From: Glandiceps talaboti
Lineage: Eukaryota > Hemichordata > Enteropneusta > Spengelidae
Direction: 5' to 3'
NCBI RefSeq assembly: GCF_964340395.1
Contig: NW_027554289.1
Location: forward strand, 124,001-188,000
Length of the DNA: 64,000 nt
Shown: piece by piece, positions 37,301 through 50,700 of the stretch
Layout: the number at the start of each line of letters is the position of its first letter
Numbering within the stretch: position 1 is the stretch's first letter
Position numbers and translations under genes: made by a program
Notes under the pieces: model-generated
What the model was told of the DNA's origin: nothing
Seen by the model: the letters and a program-made list of their open reading frames with translations, nothing else
Databases searched by the model: none

Positions 37301-40300
37301 TAATAACTACTTTACAACTGACAGAGGCAACAACCAAATAGTTGTAAGTGATGAGGATGGTAAATTAGTCCGGTGTTTTGGACAAAATGAACTGAAATAT
37401 CCATTTGGGATTGCTATTAGTCCACTTGATGGCAGTGTCTATGTCACAGAGTGGGATGGAAAGGCTGATGACACGACAGATCAAAGCAGACACTTGATAA
37501 GGAAATACACACAAGATGGCGAATACATCAAGTCCATTGGAAGATATGGAAGTGGTAAAGAGGACCTTAAAGCACCATACTACATCCATACAGATCACCA
37601 GGGATACATCTATCTTTGTGATTTTAACAATGATCGTATTCAGGTTCTTAACTCAAATGATCAGTTTGTATATAGCTTTAGTGAGTGTGGATCAAATACC
37701 CAAAAACTGAAACATCCCACAGGACTGACAATCAGTAAAGACAGATATGTGTACATTAGTGACAGGGAGAACCGCATCCTTAAGTTTGATGCATTTGGTC
37801 AATTTATCTGTCGCATTGACAGTGATGAGGATGAGTTGAATTTACCCATTGGATTGACACTGATTGAAGACACACCAATGAAAATAGCAGTAGCTGACAG
37901 TGAAAACAACTGCATCAAAATGTTTGTTGAGTAAAGTAAACCACCATGAAATGGCCATACAGTGAAACTACATACCAGTAGCACAGCTAAAACCTGTAAA
38001 TACAATAAGTGCAAACAATTTTAAGTGCCCTATGACTCATCTTATGAAGTGGGCACATAGCATATGACATGGAGATACCAACAATGTGTCCATTGGTTTG
38101 TCTTCTGCCTGGTTTAATTGACTCTTGATGTTCAAGGATCCTGACAATTAAAGGGACATAGACCAAATTGGACTGTATTTCAGGATAATCTTTGTTTCAT
38201 ATGGAGAAATATGTATCCAAAACTACTCTTTCTTTCATCGTGTTCCATTGTAGACACCTTTATTATGAATTCCAGAGAACTGTAGGACAGTTTTAACACC
38301 ATCAAATATCTGTGAACTTGTTTAGCCATCACCATGAGACTTGTACATAAACTGTCATATTGCTGTCATACATATAACTTGTTTCAGTTGTTCACCTACT
38401 CTTTTGTAAACTTTGCATACAAATCATGTCATTGATACCTCTACAGGGTCTTGGACTCATTTCACTGCTGTTGACACAAAGCTCACAACACTGAGGCCAG
38501 CTGTGAGAACAAAAAGAAGCTCCTAACATTTTTATTTCCCATGACGTCTCACCCCACTGAGTGTACAGCAGGCCTTTCTAAGCCAAATATGACAAATTTT
38601 ATATATTAAATTCTAATTTTAGGTCACATAATGCTGGGTTGGTCAAATTACCCAATAATGACAATGATAGTTGAAAATGGTAGGAAAAATTGAAATATGT
38701 CAAATATGAAACTTGTCTTTAATTTCTCTAAATTCTGATAAGTTATATACTTACATGCATATTCTCAAATGCTTTCTGATAATTGATATCATCCAAGCCA
38801 GCCAAGATGACAGCTGGTGTCGTCAGGAAGAACAGACATACAAACAAGACTGCAAATATACAAAGTTAAAAATAGATATCATTTGTAGAAATAGATATTG
38901 ATACAACTGGACTCCATTATTTACAGTATAGTTGTTAGGAATAGACTTTCGTTTTTTTGGAGTCTAGTGTGAAGTGACTATGTCATGAAGACGTCTGAGA
39001 GATTCACACGAAAGCTATATAGACACCTTCAACTAGTCTCAGATCCCAAAATGTAAGACATCATAAAGTTAAGACAGAACCGACTAAGTGCATAGATATG
39101 CTGAATGAAAGGTACTGAGTATCATACGTTAATTGATAGAGCAGGATCTTCTTGAAAATAGCAATAACTGACTCCGAGACAAACAGAAATATTGTAAGAC
39201 TGAAATATTCACAGTTGTGGCACTTCACATCATGCTGCTGCTTACAACACCATGATGTGGAGTATCAATACCCTGAACCTTTCTGGAAATGCATAAAGTA
39301 ATTGACAAGGAAAGAAAAACAGTGTTGTGTTCAGTCAGTATTAATGCTATGCTGAAACACATCTGATATGTAAAACACATGACTGTAATCTTCTAATCTC
39401 ACATCTAGATGACAGATTGGTTGTTGTGTAAATATTCCTTTAATCACCTACAATGTACATGTGTGTTTAACTTACTGAGGAGCACCAACAACAACAAATC
39501 TAACCTCAAATCCAAATAAGAAGAATAACATCCCGAAGCAAAAACTTTTATATTAGCTCCGGTAGAGGACTGCTAATCTTGTACATGTCAAACACTGGAT
39601 GGGTCAACATTTTGACAGTTAAAGGGTATAAACCCAAACAATGACCTTACATGTCAGTAACATATTATGATAATAAAGTAGTTACTACTTACCTAGATTG
39701 ATTAATGATACTCTAATCCACCATTGTTCTGGTGCTACTGACAGGTTCTCCCTGTTGATAATCAAACACAATTAAGTATATCCCCTGTGATTGATGCAGT
39801 TGATAAATTTGATATCCTAAGGGTATACTTACACATCATTTTCTTCATATCATATAATAACACGTTGTACTATATAACATGTTAAAATGCTATTACAGTG
39901 TCTATTAATTATGGAAATTTTCAAGTTGACATATGCAATTTACAATGGTAATTAATATCCTAATTTCAATTTTATCCATTGTCATCATGGTACACTATAT
40001 ATTTGAACCAAAGTTTGTTGTTCCTCCCTAATACAAAATTCAAACAATTAATCATTTCATTATATTGGCTATAACCCATAAGATCAATCACATGGTTTTT
40101 TGTCTTTAATCATGTGATCATTCATGTGAGCTTATCTGGTTCAATCATGTGATTCCATTGTTGAATACTTAAAATTGAAGTCTGTAAGGTATGCCATGAC
40201 GGGGCGCCCTCACACATCGGTCAACCTAGTGAGGACAGAACAACACAACGTACTGTACAATCTAATGAAGTTGAGTAACCACAAAATTTTTTCTTGCTGT

Positions 40301-43300
40301 TTTTTTTTTATCATAAATATATTTCATGATATAAACTTATAAGATAAGTAATCATAATATTGATGCTAGTCCCTCAGAATCATAGTAAACTGCCTCCCAC
40401 AATATTGTTAGAGATTCGACAAAGGGACACTATGTCTAGTATTTTTTAGTTACTGTTCATCTAAATGAAAACAGCCTGATATTCTGATGCTTTGAATACA
40501 CAATACCTTTTTATTCAAGCATCAAAATATCAGGATAAAGCTCTGAAACGTAGTTGACTCCCAATGGAGCTATGTCTTTGTGATATGTTAATCAGCACGC
40601 AACACCTCCATGGCATCCAATGAGTAGACATTATTTGTATATCTATTACATTTTAGTATGGATCAGTGTAGAGAAAAGGTTTGATTGTTACCATTTGATA
40701 TTATCAGGGGCTGCAGCATAGTCTAACTTCCACCGTGTTGAATTTAGCTGTGTACTGACACTTGAGATGGTTGGTGGAGTAGTCTTCAGAGTCTTGTAAT
40801 CTTGTACAATCCTAGAACATGGAAATATGAGGACATTTGATATCACCATGGACACTATCACCATGGAAATATGACGACATTTGATATCACCATGGACACT
40901 ATCACCATGGAAATATGAGGACATTTTGATATCACCATGGACACTATCACCATGGAAATATGAGGACATTTGATGTCACCATGAGGACATTAAAGATTAA
41001 TAATTATCCATGTTCAAAATATGATTGTATTTAGCCTATGAAAGTATATTGCATGAAAGCTAACTGTATGTTTTAATGAAATGAGCATGAATATGAATGA
41101 TTGGAAAAGTTTATATGCGATTATTAAAATTTGCCAAAAGATGTTTAGTTCAAGATACCTCTCAGTCTTAGATACAAGTTTGTTGATTTAAGTTTGAAAA
41201 TTGATTCCGCCATTTTGACATATGTAAGAACAATGTTTGAGTCAGCAAACTAAAATGCCAGGTTGGTACAACACAAATTACATCTGTTATGTGAAGGGTA
41301 GTACAAGGTTGGAAGAATGGACTCACTTTGCAGCTATTTTCTCATTATGTACAGTAACAAATGCCATGCCTAAATTACTACTATAGGCTATTCTTCTCTC
41401 TTCCAACACATCTTCAGCATACTTGTTCTCTGTTACAGCATAGAATTCAATGGCATCAACCTGGGGATACAATAACAATATATTGTATTGATGAGGATAT
41501 GTACTAAAATACCAGGGTTTAATATTCTGATTGGTTTAAATTCAGTTTTGCTCTAAAACCTGAAACAATATTCATAACAACTATCATAACTATTATTTTT
41601 CAGAAAGCAATTGACTTTGGAAATTAATAGTTCCCTTATATTCATGACAATCTAAATTTCTCTGAAAACTATTGTTCACAGAAATGAATATACCCATCTT
41701 TGTTTTCATCTGGATTAGTGGGTAATGGTGGAATAACTGCTGAATATTTGAAATGTAAGTTCTTGAAATGACTGTTCTTGGATGGTAAATGTAAACTTTA
41801 TTTACTGACATGGAAGCAAAGAAAACAGCTACTATTCAAGAAACATTTGGGGTAAACACTTCTGATATTTCACATATGGTTCCAGTCATACAATAAGTTG
41901 TAAAATTCACCTTGGGTCCACCACATGAATCACAACAGCTGAGTTGACCACACGTTCCAGCTCTCAGTGTTGGCCTAATACCACTCTTCTGGTGCATCTC
42001 AATACAGTGCATACGATTCTGATGAGCATTTAGCCTGGTGTGAAGGAAATATTTTGTGACAAATGAAATGAAATGAAATGAAATTATTTCAGTCAGGTTT
42101 AGAATAAGTTTTTTTCTACCCTTCTTGGATATATAGATCCAATTTTTCTTTAACTAATTATTCTTTATTACTTAACAACATGCTGTGGAAAGCATGGTAT
42201 AGTAAACACAATACAATACAAGACAAAAAATACAATACACATTACTTGTCTGCTGAGGATATCTTTCGAGATGTATCTAAAAGGAATTTGGCAATAGGGA
42301 GTTTATCATCTGAACTGAAAATATACAAAAATTTCTCTTTAACCAGCTGACAACTAGACATAATGAACACATATTGCCTGGCCTATATTCGGGCTATAGC
42401 ACCCGTTTATTACACCCGAGGGACTGTGAGTTACCAGAATCACATGCTATTTCTCGAGGCCAAAGCATGTGATTCTGGTAACTGACAGTCACGAGGGGGT
42501 AATGAACGGGTGCTATAGCCCGAATATAGGCCAGGCAATATGTGTTTTATAATATACCTCATGCTGTGAACTCGCGGTGGTAGACGACATCGTCAGAAGC
42601 TGCCATTTTGACCTGCTGTGAACGCGCGGTGGTCACGTGACCATGTAAAAGTTGATGGAACTATTTCCCTACTAGTAGGGAAATAGTCATTCTATTTTCC
42701 TATCACGTGACTGATTCTAGCGAATCATGGCACAGCATTATTACTAGGTATATTATAACACATACTATTACTCAAAGGAGACAAATAGGGACTTTTGGTG
42801 ATAATGTGATAATTGTACCTTCAAGGAAATTCATGCTCACTTCTTACATAGCGTAATGTAATGTATTCACAGCATGAACCATAGAAAATATTGCATTGTC
42901 AATTCATAACAAATTTCACCAATTATTTATTATTTTCTTCAAATTACTATTCATATAGCTAATACATAGAATATAATAAATACTTACTTTCTCTTGTCTA
43001 ACTTCATCAACTTGGCAATATCATATGCAAATTGGATTTCAGTTACTATGACATCAGGATAAGCTTCCCTATGCAAGAAAAAAACCAATAACGAAGTCTT
43101 CATGAAGTACAGCTTTGCAAAGTTCAAAATCTGTAACTTGGATGTCATGTATGGGAGTGTATCCTACAATAAAGTTATAATAATAATAATAATTTTCCTT
43201 GACTGATATCAAGATATTCCCATTTGGTATACTTTTACATGTACAAGTTAATGTTATCAATTGTTAGTAGCATTTTGACTGGCAACCAAATATTAAGTAT

Positions 43301-46300
43301 ACCGGTACTATGTTTCCTGTACTTGGACATTATAAGTTGTTTACATTGGCTTTTTTTGGGCAAAATTACAAAATATGTTTTCCATTTAAAAAAAAAAAAA
43401 TAACTTGACACTGTAATATACCAGTCCGGACTACAAAATATTTCATTCAGAACTTTCAAATGCTTCCAATTTATTTGATTTTAAAACTTTGAAGGAAGAG
43501 GGACAAGTAAGTAAGTATGACTAAACAAGACTAGACAGCTTTCGCAATGATATATCACTTACTGGAAATGTTGCTTGACTAAAGCTGGATCTGTTCTCTC
43601 TAGTGGAATACCGACTACAAACAGAGTACGGGTTACCTGAAGAAATGATATGGAAACTGCCACATTATGACTAGAATACCCACAACAAACAAAGTATAGA
43701 TAACCCATATAATGACAATTTAACTGACATTTACATGTACGTAAAAAAAATACCAACAACAAACAGGAGTATAGATAACTTATAAAATGAAAACTGACAT
43801 TAATACACAGATATCAATGGAATACAGAGTAGAGTACAGGTAAGACTTACCTCAGAAACCATAATGACAACATGCAGACATTACGTCAAAAACACATACA
43901 GACAACAGAGTACAGGTATAAACCTCAAACATCATAATGAGGCTGACATTACATCAGAACTATTGACAAAAGCAGAGTACATGTAACCTGAAGGAAACCT
44001 ACCATGACAGCTGACATTATGGCAGGAAATTAAAGATTATTATGGGATTATAAGGATTCTTAATCACCCTCATGTCAATACTTTTCAATGTCATTTCAGA
44101 TTTTAACGTAGTAATGATGTCATGCTTATATTTTTACAGTTTACAAGGTAGCCCAAATGATGCACAGGGCAATAACATGCAGGGCATAGTTCACCATCTC
44201 TGAGTGTGTGTCTATGACATCACTGTGATGATCACCAAGATGTAAATATGAAGCTGTATTAGCAGGTGGTGCAACACCACTATTTGATTTCATGTTATGT
44301 GTTGAATGTTTCACTGTAACATATGCACTCTACTCCTATCACTTTAATACCACTGCTAAATCATACATAACACAGTACTGTAAGCAATACCAGCAATATG
44401 AAAGAGTGGGTATTATTGTTCTAGGAATATCGTACACTCGCAATACCCCAACTAAAATATGATTCAATTTTGAGAGGTGAAGTGAGGTTGAACTTACGAG
44501 GTCATGTTCTTCCCTTTGCTGTAGGTGCATGGTAAAATGGCGCATGAATAGGACAATGATAACTAGATAGAGAACTGAGAAGACTGTGTGAACCCATAGC
44601 AGTGCTGAGCTGTTCAAATGAAACATAGATCAAGTTGCTTATGAGAAATACTGACTGATATAGTTTGATGACTGACTGACAGCCTGTGGATATTAACCCA
44701 TGACTAGGACTAGTGATAACTTGAATGAGAAATGAGAAGAACTGTGTGAACCCATAGTAGTGCTGCAATGTGCAATGAAATATTGATTAGACTGGTTAAA
44801 ACAATGGTTATTCCTGAACATTTCTGATATGATGTAAAAAAACAAAAGAAAAAAGGGATGGTTTCAACAAAACTCTCAATAGTTGTCCAATGTAAAAAAG
44901 AACCAAAACAGTTCAAAATAGTATAATTGTAAGTCTTGTTGTAGCCTGTAAACATCATGCAATATTTCTCTTGAAAGTATCAGATAGTACTATAAAATTT
45001 GTCGACAAGTTACATATTAATCTACTTCTATAACAAGCAGTATTTTTTATGTCTGTGATGTGCAAGTAACTTCATATTTGTGACTGATGTGGCCAATGCC
45101 TGTCACTACATATACCAGTTACCAGTTACAGGAAAGTGACAAGGACAACCATGCAGGAATATTTAATCTTACTCTGTTGGCAGATTGGACACTGTTGTAC
45201 GTCCAAAATTACTGGGTCCGCCTTCTTGAATACCAGAGAAATTGACAGGTAGTATGACACAGATGGATAGTATACATAGAACCAGTAACATTAGGAGAAC
45301 ATAGCGCTGAAAAGATATATACTGGACAGCATCTACACCTGACTTGGCTCGTATATGTTCATCCCTACAAAGTAAACGACATGAACAAATACTGGTGACA
45401 AGCATAGTTTGTATATATCAATATGCCATGCATAGACTGCCAGATAGATACTTGCCATATCAAGTAAACTATATCAAATTATGTATTGTAAGTCTTAAGT
45501 GACACCAAGGTAGAAAATAAATAACAATGAATGACTTCTTTGTATCCATTGCATTGTGAAAACAAAACAAAATCTGAAATAAATTGAAAAATCTGATAAA
45601 AAAAAATATTAAGTAACATTACGTATAATAATAAAATTCTTTTCAGAATTTTGCATCTTCATTATCAAAACTTTTTTATAAAAAAATTTAATAATTATGA
45701 AGACTCCTCTATTTTCATTGGAAAAGAAGAATGCATGCAATATAAAGCTTACTTGATTATCAACTACAACAGTTTCACCTTCAAACCTACAGAATGTTTC
45801 CCATAAATCAGTTCATATATGTTTTATGACAAAATGAATCTCAATTTGACATCATTACTGGGGAGGTTTACGGGGCAGCTGCACATTTTCCATACAAAGA
45901 CTCATAAATTTCTTCTTCCTGACTTGCCTTATAAGCTAATACTGAAAGAGGGGTCAATGCACTCTGCAGAGTCCTAGTATATGTGTGTGAGATGCTGTGT
46001 TGCATTTTATACACTGTCTAGTAGGTATTTGTGTAATTGCCATACTTACTTGATCTTGAAAATAGCTGGAATCCATGCACAGAATCCCTGTATATAAAAC
46101 AAAATCCTCGTAAATCTCTCTATAACAAGCTTGAAGGCTAGCTGTAAATGACAGATCTATATCTATACAGTTCAACAAGTGGATATTAGACTTATCTCAC
46201 TTTCACTGTTCAGACAAACTGACTACATTATCTTTACTATGAGCTACACACTTTTCCCCCTACATATATCTGCTATAAAATGTAATATAAATGTTAAAAC

Positions 46301-47759
46301 AGGATATGTCAACAGAAAATGACTAGCACTTACAAACATATTGAAATCTACAGTAGCGTTAACTTCAAGCTTTTTCTGCAGGAAAATTAACCCAAACTGT
46401 CTAATACCACAGTAAAATAAACCAATTAATACTTTTAAGTAAAATGAACCAAAACTTTAATAACTACCAAGCAAAGGTTAATACTATACAAAAAATACAG
46501 TTCTACCTCCAATCAATATATTGCCACTATTGTTACCTGAAAGGCAATAATGGGGCGAACATTTTTTTTTTGCCTTATCTATTTCCTATACATGGTTTGC
46601 AATTTCAACTTCAGGTGTGACCATAAATGCTGTTCCCGAACAAAATACTATAATATTCAATTGCTGTGCTTTTTTAGTCACGGATGTTATACAGTTTTGT
46701 ACAAATTTATCTTAGGATACTGTAATATCCAACAGCTGTGATTTGTAGGTATTTAGCTGCTACTGATGAGAATTTAGTCACTTATGTTATACAGTGTTGT
46801 ACAAATTTACAGAGCAGAAATCAAACAGAAGCATGGGTAGTATAGTAACTGTACATGTATGTATAGCTACAAATAGAATACATCATGTATAGCTACAGTG
46901 GAGTTCAATATTTGCCACCAGGCAGCTAAATCAAGCTGAATTTCATGCATGTATTTAATTGATTCCCAACCCAAAAATGTGCATAGCAAATACTAAAAAG
47001 TGGCAATTTAAGAAATACTATCACACAGTAATATGCCACTGTTGACGTTCATCTATTCATTCATCCATCTATCCATCCATCCATCCATCCATCCACCCAC
47101 CCATCCATCCATCATCCATCCATCCACATGATCCATCGATCATCCATCCATCCATCATCCATCCATCCACACATTCACACTCACCCACTCATATAGTGAA
47201 AACAAACCCTTAGGTCAAGAGTATTTTCCAGCTGAATGAAGAACAACATTGGGAATAAAATAATCATACCAGTGCCAGTAATATTTTTAAAAATTGGGGA
47301 AAGTAATGGCAATTTTGAACGTTTTGACTTTTATTTCAAACACAGCAGAACCAGTGACGTAGAACAACCAGAGTATACTGTTGAACCTGGCTTGTGCACT
47401 GTTATAAATACTATAGAACGATACATCTAACAAGAAAATAAGGTAGCCAGGACTGATGGCTAAAAAGAATATCTTGCTATCAAGACAGACAGGCAATTTA
47501 CAGTACAAGGAGACATCAAGGCACTGACATAACTGAAGTAGAAAAAGTAATCTCCTAATTGTATTATAGAGACAGATAGTGATGTTGCAGACAGATAGAA
47601 CCAGAATTAAATTGTACCATAGACAGTTCAAATTTATTATATTATTACAAGGTACATCACATGTGACTTCACAGCAACTTTGCATGTACAAAATTTCCCA
47701 AATCTTCAATAGATTGGCTGCAGCACTATACACTTGCATGTATGTGGTCACTGTGGTTC

Positions 47760-47793
<34 letters not shown>

Positions 47794-50700
47794 TGTGTAC
47801 TCTGGACTTAACGTGCATTACCAAAATTCAAGGCATACTATACAGAGACAGAAAGTGATACATTACACTCTCACTCATCACCACAGCTAACTCTGTTTCT
47901 GAACTGCCAAATTCAATCTTGAGGATGACTTCCCATATGGGATTGAAACATTGAGGGAAGATACTTTTTAATTGTACACCACAGCCATCCAGAGGGACTG
48001 TGTACGTAAAGGAATATGTCAGTTTTATAAAGGTCAGACACATACAACATAGCCATGAACTTCACACCCACATAAATCATTATATTATCCCACCCACCAG
48101 ATCACACACCTTATATGGTACATACACTATACTACCCTACCTGGTCCTCTTGGTGTGGCAAACGCATTGCTGCCTCTTCTCCCTCTCTGTCAATCGGTTT
48201 ACCAGTATCATCTTTAGAATGGTCTCCAAAAAACCTCTGTGTCCATCTAAAATATTATGTACAATATTTCGTATAAGTCAATAAATATGACAAATATGTC
48301 AATTATTACTTTACATTTTATTGGACTGAGATTTATTGTTAGTATGTTAATGTTAATGGTACATACTACTAACTAAACTTAGAGCTACTAAACTACAGCT
48401 GATTTAAGAATCAATCATTTGTTAATATTCTGTAATTTCATCACTAAATTCATATTTGTTTTCCTTTCGCTGTGTTTAATTACAAACTATTAGTCTATTT
48501 TTTCATAAGTTAAAGGGGCACGAGCTGAGTTTATCCGTATTTGGGTGTAATTTTTGCAGCAAATTTAAAACATACTCACAGTATTGTACTAAATGAAGCA
48601 TACTTAACCATCACTTACAATTGAATGAATTCAAACCCAGTATTTAGATATAACTCATAAACAATCCGATGACATAATTTATCATACATACCAAAAAATG
48701 TTCAGGGAATTCCTATTATTCACTCAACTGTTCTATTAAAGCAGCACAACAACCATAATGTTATAGAAGACAGTACAGTAACATTATACTGGAATGTGGT
48801 TTTATTTAGGTATTTTCATTTGAGTAAAATGTTTATAAACTCAGCTTGTGCCCCTTTAATACACAAGTAATAAATTACAGCTATATCATTATTTTACTAA
48901 AATTGTTATGTGTGCAAGAAATACAACTTTGAAAAGAGGTAAGTATTGGTGGAAAACGTGGAGAGAGGATAAACCATGGAAAGAATATTTATTTTCACAG
49001 ACAAAAATCCTCAGAGAGACATTTTGACTACAAAGCCCTTAGAGATGTGACTGTTTTCCTGGAGAAAGAGAAAAGCATGATGATCATGAAATGATGAAGA
49101 TGTTCACAGTTTCCCCAACAACCATGAGATGACGTGCTGTTGCTAGGCAACATGGCAGCCATTACAATATTATGAGCATGTGCAGAATCAGCCAATAATT
49201 GGGGGGTGTTTTTTTTCATCATCATTTTTTTTTTGAACAATTACACAAGCTGAGTCATAAAATAAGATTGAAGGCGATTCATGTTCAGTGAAGTGGGTGC
49301 ATTTAATATCTCAAAGTCGCAGCATGATGTCAGCCAATGTGTAAATTCAGAAACATTTGTGATAATTCATTGTGCATCAGAAAGATGAGTTCAATACATA
49401 GTGATACAGAATTGAATAGAACACAGCAACTGTTACCATGCTTACTGTGTCCATATAACCTTAGTTCAGAATGATAAGCATAACCGGTGCACATATAATG
49501 CATAGAAAGTGATATCCCATGTCAGCATTAGGCCTTGTAGGTGTTATGTGTCTCATGGTCTCGGCTCTTATTTGTGAGCACCAGTATTTGTACATGAGTG
49601 GCAGCCATGTTGGTGTTTGGTAGAGACTGAAATATTGCAATGTTAGACATAGGATAGGGTTGCAGTGAGTGTATTACAATGAAAAAAAGAGGTGGAAACT
49701 GGAATGAATTTTAGTGTTATTTACTGTTATAGAATGATGAAAATGAATGAGATTTAAGATCTCACGAAGACCTTAGTATGCCTATTGAAATGTTGGTATT
49801 TACTATTCACCCACAGCAAACAATACAGGAATATTCCAAAATGTGAAGTGTTTTTATAACAGGGTGGACAAGTTGTGGATGTTTTAACTTTATTGGCATG
49901 CTGAGTAAGTGAAAGGAATGAAAACGTAGAAATGTTAGCACAAAAAGTTGTTTCCAGGAAAAAAAAACAACGCTAGAAATGAAATATTGAGAATTGACTG
50001 GATTAATAACAAAATTGAATGTAAAAACCTGACTCCTACACATTATATCCTCTGTATCTGGTTACAGCATTGATCATAAGTTGACTGAAATGTGGGGGAA
50101 GAAAAAAGGAAAATGTTATTTATACTAACATCAATTTAGTGCATAAAAATATAATTTTGAGGATGTGCAGAAAGAGAGTATATTGTAGAAGTACAAGGTA
50201 AGAATGACAAGTGAACGGTCAGACTTGTGATGGCCACAAAGACAGAGATTGGAAAATTGATAAATTGCAAAAACATGGAAACTTTACAACGGCAGACGAG
50301 AATTGAAATTAGAGTTATACGTGATAGTATCAGGTTGTGCAGGAGGCAAAACGCATTGCATAATCCAATGACTGGCAACTCGGTGTATAATTTTGTGACT
50401 CCATGAAGTGTGGAGTGCTCAAAGGTGTTTTTATTCAGCATCAGAGCAGGACAGGGTTTTTTTCAAACAGTAAAGTTGCATTGTTTCATGGGTATAAGCA
50501 CTCCAATTTTCTATGTTACAGACACTACAAACATTAACTGTATTTTACAGTTTTAGAAAAAAAATAATAAAACGTCTAGACTTGAAGTTTGATTGAAGTA
50601 TTCATACTGACAATGAATTTGCTTTAATAAGTACCGGTACATTCCACAGGGAAGTCCGAACCCATATTTTTTAAACAAATGTAAATTTTTAGGGCTTACC

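Noticed and set aside
47287-47790. 167-codon minus-strand frame in TMEM63 intron 3
   Set aside because: Begins in a CA microsatellite, has no family resemblance, and the flanking exons splice in phase without it.
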